DNA of 32,528 nt from Reyranella sp. (GTDB taxonomy: Bacteria > Pseudomonadota > Alphaproteobacteria > Reyranellales > Reyranellaceae). A model generated the notes under the pieces. The model was not told the DNA's origin and ran no database searches. It saw only the letters and a program-made list of their open reading frames with translations. The stretch lies in NCBI GenBank assembly GCA_019745575.1, contig JAIETA010000285.1, forward strand, positions 1 to 32,528, read 5' to 3'. Numbering within the stretch: the first letter of the stretch is position 1; every line of letters begins with the position of its first letter. Position numbers and translations under genes: made by a program. Below, piece by piece: positions 1 through 7,105 of this stretch.

Positions 1-65
1 CCGGCGGCTTCTGTGTTTCTGGAAAGGGCCTCCGGGCCGCGGCGGGACCGCAAACGGAGGACGAG

Positions 66-518
66 ATGTCGATCATCGAAGCAGACCTGGAAGCGGAGCC
101 GCCGCTGCCGATCCGCGTGCGGCTGGCCGGCCCGCGCGATTGCGATGCCCTGTGCGAGTTGCTGGACGATCCGGCGCACGCCCGCGAACAGGTGCTGGCG
201 TGGCTGGAAACACCGGGCACCACCCTGCTGGTCGCCCAGGGCGAAACCGGCGTGCAGGGCGTTGCTGTCCTGGTGACGCGGGTGGTGCCGCTGCCGGGTG
301 GTGCTGCGCACAAGATCGTCGAGGTCGACAACCTCGTGGTACGGGCCGACCAGCGCGGCCGCCGCGTCGGCCGCCGGCTGCTGGCCGCCGCGGTCGAATG
401 GTCGCGCCAGCGCCGCGCCGTGCAGGTCGAGGCGGTGGTCGGCGAGGGCGGCGCCCGGCGCTTCTACGAGAGTTTCGGCTTCGCCGTGGCCAACGACCGG
501 CTGGTGCTGGCGGCATGA
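66..518 (+). CDS. GNAT family N-acetyltransferase (copy 1)
   Basis: The 150-residue product reads as a single GNAT domain, a fold that moves an acetyl group from acetyl-CoA to an amine; the acceptor is unknown. The acetyl-CoA-binding motif A lies around residues 89-106 (DNLVVRAD followed by QRGRRVG), and the motif B region (ARRFYESFGF) lies at 130-139. In the usual R-x-x-G-x-G loop the first glycine is replaced by arginine (R100), which is unusual. The ATG is preceded by an ACGGAGGA ribosome site. The stop overlaps the start of the next GNAT gene by ATGA, so the two are probably translationally coupled, and they are clearly paralogues. The 65 bases upstream hold no recognisable gene apart from this leader. 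Confidence 0.9.
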   Translation: MSIIEADLEAEPPLPIRVRLAGPRDCDALCELLDDPAHAREQVLAWLETPGTTLLVAQGETGVQGVAVLVTRVVPLPGGAAHKIVEVDNLVVRADQRGRRVGRRLLAAAVEWSRQRRAVQVEAVVGEGGARRFYESFGFAVANDRLVLAA

Positions 519-991
519 CCGTCACGGTCCGACCGGCCCGTCTCGACGAGCATGCCGCGTTGTGCGGGCTGTTCGACGAACTGGACGCCTTCCACCGCGC
601 GACACGGCCGGATCTCTTTCGGCCTTTCGACGGGCCGGCACGGTCGCGCGAGCAGGTCGAGAAATGGCTCGCCGGCCCGGACTCGACGGTGCTGGTGGCG
701 GCGGACGGCGCCGACCTGGTCGGCCTTGCGCTCCTGCTGCCCCGTCCGGCGCCGACCTTCGCCGGCGCCGTGCCGCGCAAGGTGGTGGTGCTGGACAATC
801 TCGTGGTCCGCGCCGACCGGCGCGACGGCGGCATCGGCCGCCAGCTGGTCGACGCTGCCATGGACTGGGCGCGCGACCAGGGCGCCAGCCATGTCGAACT
901 CGGCGTCCACGCGGTCAACCGCCACGCCCTGCGGTTCTACCAGCGGCACGGCTTCTCCGTGTCGGTGAACTGGATGATGCGGGTGGCGTGA
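515..991 (+). CDS. GNAT family N-acetyltransferase (copy 2)
   Basis: This 158-residue GNAT protein is paralogous to its upstream neighbour: both carry DNLVVRAD, followed by a matching helix ending in a W. Motif A here is complete, with R103-D-G-G-I-G108, and motif B reads NRHALRFYQRHGF (135-147). The start was set at 515 because the ATG overlaps the preceding TGA by four bases and the residues from there (MTVTVRPA) begin a normal GNAT first strand; a longer open frame upstream is a shadow of copy 1. The substrate is unknown. The sequence lies in a (+) run with the GST-like gene that follows two bases later. Confidence 0.92.
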   Translation: MTVTVRPARLDEHAALCGLFDELDAFHRATRPDLFRPFDGPARSREQVEKWLAGPDSTVLVAADGADLVGLALLLPRPAPTFAGAVPRKVVVLDNLVVRADRRDGGIGRQLVDAAMDWARDQGASHVELGVHAVNRHALRFYQRHGFSVSVNWMMRVA

Positions 992-992
992 C

Positions 993-1598
993 GTGCGGCT
1001 GATCGGCATCAATCGCTCTCCCTACACGCGCCGCGTGGCGATCACGTTGCGCGCCTATGGCGTGGCCTACGAGCAGACCGACTTGTCCGGTTTCGGCAAC
1101 CGCGAGGAGGTGAGGGCGACCAATCCGCTCGGCCGCATCCCCGCGCTTGTGCTGGACGACGGCGAGGTGCTGGTCGACAGCGGCGCCATCATCGACCACC
1201 TCGACGAGGTTCATGGCGGGGAGCGGCCCCTGACGCCGCGCGCCGGCGCGGACCGCCGCGCCGTCCAGAAGGTCGCGGCGCTGATGATGGGCGCCTGCGA
1301 CAAGGGTCTGCAGGCGGCCTACCACCGCAACCACGTGCCTGAAGAAAAGCGCCACCCGCCGTGGATCGACGACTGTCTGGCGCAGATGGCGCACGCCTTG
1401 CGGGCCGTCGAGGCTCTGGCGCCGGCCGGCAAGGGGCACTTGCTGTTGGGTCGCCTGACCCAGGCCGACATCACGGCGTTCGTCGCCGAACGTCTCGCCC
1501 GCGGCCTCGGCATCGACACCGCGACGGCGACACCGAAACTGCACGGTCTGACCCGGCGGCTTCTCGAGACGCCGCCTTTCCGTTCGACCGAGCCGTGA
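993..1598 (+). CDS. Glutathione S-transferase family protein
   Basis: The 201-residue product has the two-domain GST layout. Its N-terminal thioredoxin-like half begins MRLIGINRSPYTRRV, with the cis-proline segment GRIPAL at about 47-52 and the glutathione gamma-glutamyl-binding Asp-Ser pair at 62-63. The C-terminal helical domain carries the usual QADITAF helix cap near residue 157. GSTs of this kind conjugate or reduce electrophiles in the cytoplasm; the real substrate cannot be told. The start is GTG at 993, one base after the preceding stop, and the first strand would be lost with a later start. The catalytic residue is uncertain; S9 is in the right area. Confidence 0.88.
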   Translation: MRLIGINRSPYTRRVAITLRAYGVAYEQTDLSGFGNREEVRATNPLGRIPALVLDDGEVLVDSGAIIDHLDEVHGGERPLTPRAGADRRAVQKVAALMMGACDKGLQAAYHRNHVPEEKRHPPWIDDCLAQMAHALRAVEALAPAGKGHLLLGRLTQADITAFVAERLARGLGIDTATATPKLHGLTRRLLETPPFRSTEP

Positions 1599-1712
1599 GC
1601 ACGGGCCGCGGGCTCTTCTCCTGCGTCTCAAGCAATCGACGTGACGGGCGGCCGATGTGGTATGGTGCCGCCCCTTGCACGCCCCGTGCCGGACGAATGT
1701 GCAGGAGTAGTC

Positions 1713-2219
1713 ATGTCGAAGAAGAGTGCGAAGCAGACCTTCGCCGCCAAGGCGCCGGTCGCGCTGAAGCAGACCATGGCCAAGCCGATTTCAGGCTACA
1801 CTGACCCAGCGGCGCTGCGCACTCTGATGGAGAACGCCAAGCGGCTGGGGCGCGACGATATCTGGCGCGAGGCCTTCCGCCGGGTCTGCGCCCTGGAAGG
1901 CGCCGAGCAGACCGATCCCCTGCACCGTGACTTCTACCAGACGCTGGCGGCATACGAGCAGTTGCTGAGCGAGAAGAACGGCCGCGCCACCCGCGCCAGC
2001 CGCACGCGACTCAAGCTCAAGAGCAAAGGCGTGATCCAGTGTCTGGAAGATTGGGTGTCCAGCAGGACGCCGACCGAAAGCTACGAGCTGCTGGTAGCGG
2101 CTGGCCTGGCCGAGATGACGGGCGAGCAGATCGTGCTGAACCATCGCGAGCAGTTCTCGGCAAGCGGCGTCGCCGCGGCCGCCGCGCGGCTGGCGACGCC
2201 GGCGGATCAGACCGCCTGA
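1713..2219 (+). CDS. Hypothetical basic protein, 168 aa
   Basis: I do not recognise this family. The product is soluble and helix-rich, with no signal peptide or membrane segment. It has a Lys/Ala-rich N-terminus (MSKKSAKQTF), then a segment with regularly spaced charged and aromatic residues, and a Lys/Arg-rich stretch (RASRTRLKLKSKG) in the middle that could bind nucleic acid. The ATG at 1713 was chosen over an in-frame start at 1641 because an AGGAG ribosome site sits at 1703-1707 and the extra upstream residues look like translated leader. It ends tail to tail with the GST gene on the other strand, six bases apart. The 114-base upstream gap separates it from the GNAT/GST run, so it is probably transcribed alone. 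Confidence 0.75.
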   Translation: MSKKSAKQTFAAKAPVALKQTMAKPISGYTDPAALRTLMENAKRLGRDDIWREAFRRVCALEGAEQTDPLHRDFYQTLAAYEQLLSEKNGRATRASRTRLKLKSKGVIQCLEDWVSSRTPTESYELLVAAGLAEMTGEQIVLNHREQFSASGVAAAAARLATPADQTA

Positions 2220-2225
2220 GGCGCG

Positions 2226-2882
2226 CTACGCCGGCTCGCGGTCGCGCGCCTCCCACATCTTCCTGAAGGCGGGGCGGGCCTGGCAGGCGGCCAGCCAGGC
2301 TTTTACGTTGGGCGCGGCCTCGAACAGCTCGGGCGCCGGCTGGGCGTAGCGCACGATCTCGGCCACGTTGATGTCGGCCACCGTGAAGCGGCCGCCGACC
2401 AGGAAGCCTGTCTTTTGCAGGGCGCGGTCGAGCACGGCGAAGGGCGCCCGTAGGGCCGCCACGGCGGCGTCGGCGATCTTGGGATCCTTCACGCCGCCCG
2501 GCGCGCCGCCCACCCGGTGGTAGATGATCAACAGCGACTGCGGCTCGACCTCGGTCGCGGCCCACAGCGACCACATGGCCATTTCGCCGTCTTCGGCCAC
2601 GGTGGCGGGGGCGAGCGTGCCGCCATGCTTCTTGGCGAGGTAGAGGTTGATGGCCAGCGACTCGTGCAGCACCAATCCGTCGTCGTCGATCGAGGGGACG
2701 TGGCCGTTGGGGTTGACCTCGAGGAACTCGGGCGAACGCGTGTGCAGGACGCCGGCCGGCTTCGGCTCGGGCAGGCGATAGTGCTGGATGACCGGCACCT
2801 GCTCGAACGGCAGGCCGAGTTCGTGGGCGAGCCAGATGTTGCGCGACGCGCGGGAACGATGGACGCCGTAGATCGTGAGCAT
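2226..2882 (-). CDS. Glutathione S-transferase family protein
   Basis: The 218-residue product is a full-length GST. The thioredoxin-fold N-terminus starts MLTIYGVHRSRASRN; VNPNGHVPSI (57-66) supplies the cis-proline loop and HES (73-75) the conserved glutamate-serine that binds the glutathione backbone. The all-helical C-terminal domain has the N-capping motif TVADINVAEI. It is not a close duplicate of the GST at 993-1598. The ATG is preceded on this strand by AGGAAAG. Its leader is the structured 226-nt region that lies between it and the acyl-CoA synthetase gene upstream on the same strand. Confidence 0.9.
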   Translation of the reverse strand: MLTIYGVHRSRASRNIWLAHELGLPFEQVPVIQHYRLPEPKPAGVLHTRSPEFLEVNPNGHVPSIDDDGLVLHESLAINLYLAKKHGGTLAPATVAEDGEMAMWSLWAATEVEPQSLLIIYHRVGGAPGGVKDPKIADAAVAALRAPFAVLDRALQKTGFLVGGRFTVADINVAEIVRYAQPAPELFEAAPNVKAWLAACQARPAFRKMWEARDREPA

Positions 2883-2883
2883 C

Positions 2884-2912
2884 TTGACTTTCCTATTTTA
2901 TCCGCTTACATT
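2884..2912 (+). promoter_or_regulatory. Candidate sigma-70-type promoter reading into the 2.9-3.1 kb non-coding region
   Basis: TTGACT at 2884-2889 and TACATT at 2907-2912 are separated by exactly 17 bases in an AT-rich island, giving five of six and four of six consensus matches. It reads rightward, away from any plus-strand gene, so its product would be a non-coding RNA starting near 2919. It overlaps the leader of the minus-strand GST gene. Function is inferred from sequence alone. Confidence 0.4.
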
Positions 2913-2918
2913 CCTAGC

Positions 2919-3095
2919 GAGGCGGTGCGTGTCGTTCTTTGGACCTCGGGGACAGGGAAAGCGACTGAAAAATGCAAGGTTCTGCTTTGCATCGAAGCGA
3001 TCCCGGCAAAGGCTGAAAAGCCTCGGGCTTCAAGAGGTTGGCGGGCGAAGCGTGGGACATCGGACCTCCGCGGGTCGCGGAGGTCGGGAGAGCGG
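2919..3095 (+). ncRNA. Candidate structured small RNA, or alternatively the GST 5' leader element
   Basis: This 226-nt gap between two minus-strand genes holds three stem-loops in a row. The first is a 6-bp stem at 2972-2992. The second, at 3002-3027, has CCCG/CGGG outer and AGGCT/AGCCT inner helices, a four-base bulge and a GAAA tetraloop. The third is a perfect 10-bp stem with a 3-nt loop at 3063-3085. A good promoter sits at 2884-2912 on the plus strand, and the GNRA loop exists only when the plus strand is transcribed. There is no U-run after the last stem. The same stretch could instead be a structured leader of the GST mRNA or a dispersed repeat. I cannot match it to a known RNA family. 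Confidence 0.35.
3063..3085 (-). terminator. Strong GC-rich hairpin downstream of the acyl-CoA synthetase gene
   Basis: GACCTCCGCG and CGCGGAGGTC form a perfect 10-bp stem around a 3-nt loop, beginning 23 bases after the synthetase stop codon on the minus strand. No T-tract follows on either strand, so termination would be non-canonical. It may equally belong to the candidate RNA on the plus strand. Confidence 0.4.
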
Positions 3096-3108
3096 GTCGA
3101 GGCGGCGC

Positions 3109-4653
3109 TCAGGTGATGGCCGGCGCGTTGGCGCCGACGAACTGCACCCTGAGCTCGCGCTTCAGCACCTTGCCGGTGGCGTTGCGCGGCAGCACGTCGA
3201 CGAAGGCCACGGCCTGCGGCACCTTGAACTTGGCGAGCTTGCCCAGGCAGTGGCGGATCACGTCGCCTTCCTCCAGCGCCTGGTCGGGCTTGCGCACGAT
3301 GACGGCGAGACCGACCTCGCCCCAGCGTTCGTTGGGTACGCCGATGATGGCAGCGTCGGCCACCTGCGGCAGCTGGAACAGCACGTTCTCGACCTCGGCC
3401 GGATAGACGTTCTCGCCGCCCGAGATGTACATGTCCTTCCAGCGGTCGACGATATAGACGAAGCCTTCCTCGTCCTGCCGGGCGGCGTCGCCGGTGTGCA
3501 GCCAGCCGTCGGTGAAGGACTTGGCCGTGGCGTCCGGCCTGTTCCAGTAGCCCGGCGTGATGTTGGGGCCCTTTATGAGAAGCTCGCCGATGGCGCCCGG
3601 CGCCACGTCGCGGCCGTCGTCGCCCACGATGCGGATGGCGGTGTGCATCATCGCCTTGCCGGCCGACCCGAGCTTGCGGATGGCGTCGGAGGCGTCGAGC
3701 ATGGTGCCGGCCGGGCTGGTCTCGGTCATGCCCCAGCCCTGGACCAGCGGCACGCCGCGGCCGGTCCAGGTCTCCAGGATGGACAGCGCGCAAGGCGCGC
3801 CGCCGACACCGGCGATGCGCAGGCGCGACAGGTCGGCGCTCTGGAACTTGGGGTGCTGCATCATGAACTGGTAGGGCGCCGGCACGGCGAAGAAATGGGT
3901 GATGCCGAGCGCCGGATCGGACAGGCAGTCGAGCGCCTGGCCGGGATCGAAGGCGCGCATGATCAGCAGCGATCCGCCGGCATGCAGCACGGGGTTGGCG
4001 TAGCAGTTGAGGCCGCCGGTATGGAACAGCGGCAGGACCACGAGCTGCACCGTCTCCGGCGTGATGAGGGCGGGGATGCCGAGGTTGACGCAGTTCCAGA
4101 ACACCATGCCATGGGTGATGATCGCGCCCTTGGGATGGCCGGTGGTGCCGGACGTGTACATCACCATGGCGATGTCGTCGTGGCTGAGTGCCGCCGGCGG
4201 CGGCGCGGGCGGCGCCTCGGCAAGCGCCCGCTCGTAGGCGCTGTCGGCGATGCCGCCGGGCGTGTCGTGGTCGATCTCGAGGCGGTGCGGCGACAGGGCG
4301 GCGGCCTGCGTTGCGAAGCTCCTGTCGTGGATCAGCAGCGACGGCGTCGAGTCGCCCAGGATGTATTCGAGTTCCGGCACGGCCAGCCGCCAGTTGAGCG
4401 GCAGCATGATGGCGCCCAGCCGGCCGCAGGCGAACTGCAGTTCGAAGTACTCGGTGCAGTTGGGCGCCAGCAGCGCGACGCGGTCGCCCTTGCCGATGCC
4501 GCGGGCGGCGAGTGCGGCCGCCAGACGGTCGGTGCGGGCGTCGAGCTCGGCATAGGTGAACTTGCGGCGTGTCTGCAGGTCATGCAGGGCGAGCTTGCCG
4601 GGCCGGCGGCCGGCATGGTGGGCGATCCAGTCGTAGTAGGGAATGGTGGGCAT
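3109..4653 (-). CDS. Acyl-CoA synthetase (AMP-binding, ANL superfamily)
   Basis: This 514-residue enzyme would activate a carboxylic acid as acyl-AMP and then acyl-CoA. It shows the phosphate-binding loop YTSGTTGHPKG (166-176), the A5 motif GWGMTETSP (about 306-314), the ribose-binding HTGD (about 386-389) and the C-terminal lysine in TGK (about 495). The C-terminal lid domain is complete. The start was placed at 4653 (MPTIPYYDW), where family members normally begin; an in-frame ATG 55 codons upstream adds an Arg-rich segment unlike the family. No clear Shine-Dalgarno is visible. The fatty or aromatic acid used cannot be told. It is divergent from the small membrane protein gene at 4809. Confidence 0.92.
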   Translation of the reverse strand: MPTIPYYDWIAHHAGRRPGKLALHDLQTRRKFTYAELDARTDRLAAALAARGIGKGDRVALLAPNCTEYFELQFACGRLGAIMLPLNWRLAVPELEYILGDSTPSLLIHDRSFATQAAALSPHRLEIDHDTPGGIADSAYERALAEAPPAPPPAALSHDDIAMVMYTSGTTGHPKGAIITHGMVFWNCVNLGIPALITPETVQLVVLPLFHTGGLNCYANPVLHAGGSLLIMRAFDPGQALDCLSDPALGITHFFAVPAPYQFMMQHPKFQSADLSRLRIAGVGGAPCALSILETWTGRGVPLVQGWGMTETSPAGTMLDASDAIRKLGSAGKAMMHTAIRIVGDDGRDVAPGAIGELLIKGPNITPGYWNRPDATAKSFTDGWLHTGDAARQDEEGFVYIVDRWKDMYISGGENVYPAEVENVLFQLPQVADAAIIGVPNERWGEVGLAVIVRKPDQALEEGDVIRHCLGKLAKFKVPQAVAFVDVLPRNATGKVLKRELRVQFVGANAPAIT

Positions 4654-4808
4654 GGGCGACGCAGGACGTTGGAGACGAAACGGCCGCCGGAGGTTGGCAC
4701 TGTTGGCCGCGGCACGCCAGCGGCGCGCCCGATCGACCTTGAATTCGCGCAGCGGGGAGGATTGAATGCCCCGCACCGGCGCGCGGCGCGGAAATTTTGG
4801 GGGAGTCG

Positions 4809-5018
4809 ATGTTTTCACTCATCAAGGATCTGGGTTTTCGGGTTGCGGCCAGGCGCGAGGCCGTGCCGTTCCTGATCGCCTTCGCGGCCGCCGAGTTCTT
4901 CTTCAAGTTCAAGAGCTTCGCGCTGGAGTGCGTGGCGTTCCTGGCGCTCTGGTACGCGTTGAGCTTCCTGCAATCGCTGCTCTTCCCGCACGCCGGCCGC
5001 CAGCGCAGCGGCTCCTGA
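4809..5018 (+). CDS. Small hydrophobic membrane protein, 69 aa
   Basis: The short product has a basic, amphipathic N-terminus followed by one or two membrane-spanning stretches (about residues 22-34 and 41-60) rich in Phe, Ala and Leu, and a short basic tail. I do not recognise the family. The ATG at 4809 follows a GGGGGAG ribosome site; a TTG at 4797 is in frame but poorly placed. It faces away from the acyl-CoA synthetase gene across a 155-base gap. A hairpin directly after the stop suggests it is a separate transcription unit from the P450 gene. Its compact composition and good ribosome site argue that it is real. Confidence 0.65.
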   Translation: MFSLIKDLGFRVAARREAVPFLIAFAAAEFFFKFKSFALECVAFLALWYALSFLQSLLFPHAGRQRSGS

Positions 5019-5024
5019 GTCGGC

Positions 5025-5041
5025 CGCCGCCAGGGGCGGCG
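5025..5041 (+). terminator. GC-rich hairpin after the small membrane protein gene
   Basis: CGCCGCC and GGCGGCG form a 7-bp stem with a 3-nt AGG loop, starting seven bases after the stop. No T-run follows, so it is only a possible terminator. Confidence 0.35.
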
Positions 5042-5159
5042 TCCACTCTCCGGTTCGCACGCGGCATGCGGAAAGCCCGTCGGCGCGATGCCACGGACTG
5101 AGCGCCGGCTGGCGAGCGTCGGTTCGCGCGACGCGAGGGTTCGTGCTAGAGAAAAGGCC

Positions 5160-6395
5160 ATGAACGACATGACTCCGCCGGTGCGGGACCGCGCGCCGCC
5201 CGTCTTCAATCCGCTCGATCCGGCCTTCATCGCCGATCCGTATCCCTTCTATCGCTTGCTGCGCGAGACCGCGCCGGTGTTCAAGACGCCGCAGGGCTTC
5301 TGGCTGGTCAGCCGCTACGAGGATGTCGCGTTCGTCCTGCGCGACCGCCGCTTCGGCAAGGATTTCGTTGGCAACATGGTGCGCCGCTATGGCAGCAGCC
5401 GGATGGACGAGCCGGCGATCGCCAGTCTCGCCCACACCATGCTGGTGCTCGATCCGCCCGACCACACGCGGCTGCGCGGCCTGGTGACCAAGGCGTTCAC
5501 GGCGCGGCGGGTGGCCGACATGCGACCGCGGATCAAGGCCGTGGTCGACGAACAGCTCGACCGCGTCGCCGACAAGGGCGCCATGGACGTGATGCGCGAT
5601 CTCGCGCACCGCCTGCCGGTGATCGTGATCTGCGACATGCTGGGCATCCCCGAGGATCATCGCGCGCCGTTCCTGGCGGCGAGCAACGTCAATGGCCGCA
5701 TCCTCGAGCCGGTGCCGATGACGCGCGAGGAACTCGACCAGGCGAACATGACCACCAAGCTGGCGGGCGTCTACTTCAGCCAGCTTTGCGAGCTGCGGCG
5801 CCGCGAGCCCCAGGACGACCTCACCACCGAACTGGTGAAGGCCGAGGAGGCCGGCGACAAGCTGACGGCGGCGGAGCTCGAAGCCAACATCGGCCTGTTG
5901 TTCGGCGCCGGCCACGAGACCACGACCAACCTGATCGGCAACGGCCTGCTGGCGCTGCACCGCCAGCCCGAGCAGTGGGAGCGGCTGAAGGCCGACCCGT
6001 CACTGATCGCCGGCGCCGTCGACGAGTTGTTGCGCTTCGATTCCTCGGTGCAGCTTTCGGGCCGCGTGACCCACACCGAGGTCGAGCTGGGCGGCGTGAC
6101 GGTGCCGGCCGGCGAGAGCATCGTCGTGCTGCTGGGCGCCGGCAACCGCGATCCGGCGCAGTACACCGACCCCGACAGGCTCGACGTCGGCCGTCAGAAC
6201 GTGCGGCCGCTGTCGTTCGGCGGCGGCATCCATCATTGCCTCGGCGCGCAGCTCGCGCGACTCGAAGCCGAGCTGGTGTTCACGGCGCTCGTCGAGCGTC
6301 TGCCCACGCTCGAGTTGCCCGAGAAGAACGCACCGGCCTGGCGGCGGAGCTTTACGCTGCGCGGCCTCAGCACGCTGCCGGCGGTGTGGCACTAG
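5160..6395 (+). CDS. Cytochrome P450 monooxygenase
   Basis: The 411-residue soluble bacterial P450 has all core motifs. These are the I-helix oxygen-activation segment AGHETT (250-255), the K-helix E-x-x-R as E289-L-L-R292, and the haem loop FGGGIHHCLG (353-362) with Cys360 as the axial thiolate. An LDPPDHTRLR segment (97-106) is typical of bacterial class I P450s. It would hydroxylate a hydrophobic substrate using electrons from a ferredoxin and reductase, neither of which is encoded nearby. The ATG at 5160 was chosen over an upstream in-frame ATG because family members begin shortly before NPLDPAF. The PP2C gene follows two bases after the stop. Confidence 0.95.
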   Translation: MNDMTPPVRDRAPPVFNPLDPAFIADPYPFYRLLRETAPVFKTPQGFWLVSRYEDVAFVLRDRRFGKDFVGNMVRRYGSSRMDEPAIASLAHTMLVLDPPDHTRLRGLVTKAFTARRVADMRPRIKAVVDEQLDRVADKGAMDVMRDLAHRLPVIVICDMLGIPEDHRAPFLAASNVNGRILEPVPMTREELDQANMTTKLAGVYFSQLCELRRREPQDDLTTELVKAEEAGDKLTAAELEANIGLLFGAGHETTTNLIGNGLLALHRQPEQWERLKADPSLIAGAVDELLRFDSSVQLSGRVTHTEVELGGVTVPAGESIVVLLGAGNRDPAQYTDPDRLDVGRQNVRPLSFGGGIHHCLGAQLARLEAELVFTALVERLPTLELPEKNAPAWRRSFTLRGLSTLPAVWH

Positions 6396-6397
6396 AC

Positions 6398-7105
6398 ATG
6401 GCGGCGCGCTGGCGGGGAGAGGGCAGCCAGCACCAGGGCGCTCGCCCCTACCAAGAAGACAGCTGGGCGCTGGTGACGCTGGGCGACGGCTCGCTGCTGG
6501 CCGTCGTGGCCGACGGCATGGGCGGTCATGCCGGCGGTGCGGTGGCGAGCAGGCTCGCGGTCGATGCCTTCGTCCGCGCCATGGAACAGGGCGGCGGGCT
6601 GGCCGACGGGCTCCAGGATGCCAACGAGGCGGTGCGGATCGGCACTGAGAGCAAGGCCGACCTTGCCGGCATGGGGGCGACCGTCGTGGCGGCCCATCTG
6701 CGCGGCGACGAGGTGCGCTGGATCAGCGTCGGCGACTCGCCCTTCTTTCTGGTGTCAGGCGGCAAGCTCGAGCGGCTGAACGCCGATCACTCGATGGCGC
6801 CGCAGATCGACGCCCTGGTGGCGCGCGGCATGCTGACGGCCGAGGAGGCCGAGCATCACCCCGGCCGCCATACCCTGCGCGAAGCCGTCATGGGCGAGCC
6901 TCTGAAGTTGATCGACAAGGGAAGCCGCCGCCTCGCCGCCGATGCCAAGCTGTTGCTGTGCAGCGACGGCGTGCAGACCCTCAGTCCCGAGGAGATTGCG
7001 GCTGGCGCGGCCGGGTCGCCGGCCGATCTGATCCGGACGGTGCTGGCCGCGGCCAAGGCGCATCAGGACAACATCACCGTGGTCAGGCTGGAAAGAGCGT
7101 CATGA
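6398..7105 (+). CDS. PP2C-family serine/threonine protein phosphatase
   Basis: The 235-residue product is a minimal PPM/PP2C catalytic domain that would remove phosphate from Ser/Thr in cytoplasmic proteins using two Mn or Mg ions. Metal-binding motifs are present: QEDS near residues 19-22 (D21), DGMGGH (39-44), GDSPFF (112-117), CSDG (D190) and QDNITV (D224). It has no sensor or membrane domain. No partner kinase, FHA or anti-sigma gene is visible in the window, which is unusual because such phosphatases often sit next to Hanks-type kinases. It lies between the P450 (two-base gap) and the asparaginase-like gene (ATGA overlap), so all are probably cotranscribed. Confidence 0.93.
   Translation: MAARWRGEGSQHQGARPYQEDSWALVTLGDGSLLAVVADGMGGHAGGAVASRLAVDAFVRAMEQGGGLADGLQDANEAVRIGTESKADLAGMGATVVAAHLRGDEVRWISVGDSPFFLVSGGKLERLNADHSMAPQIDALVARGMLTAEEAEHHPGRHTLREAVMGEPLKLIDKGSRRLAADAKLLLCSDGVQTLSPEEIAAGAAGSPADLIRTVLAAAKAHQDNITVVRLERAS

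Noticed and set aside
1-65. Possible end of an upstream gene
   Set aside because: No frame gives a recognisable protein end in so few bases; only the ribosome site for the first GNAT gene is clear.
4739-4767. TTGAAT-N17-TTGAAT as a promoter for the small membrane protein
   Set aside because: The spacing is right, but the second box matches the -10 consensus poorly and the identical hexamers could be chance.
2875-4875. A 666-codon open frame on the plus strand
   Set aside because: It runs antisense through the acyl-CoA synthetase and has the Arg/His/Gly-rich composition of a shadow frame in GC-rich DNA.
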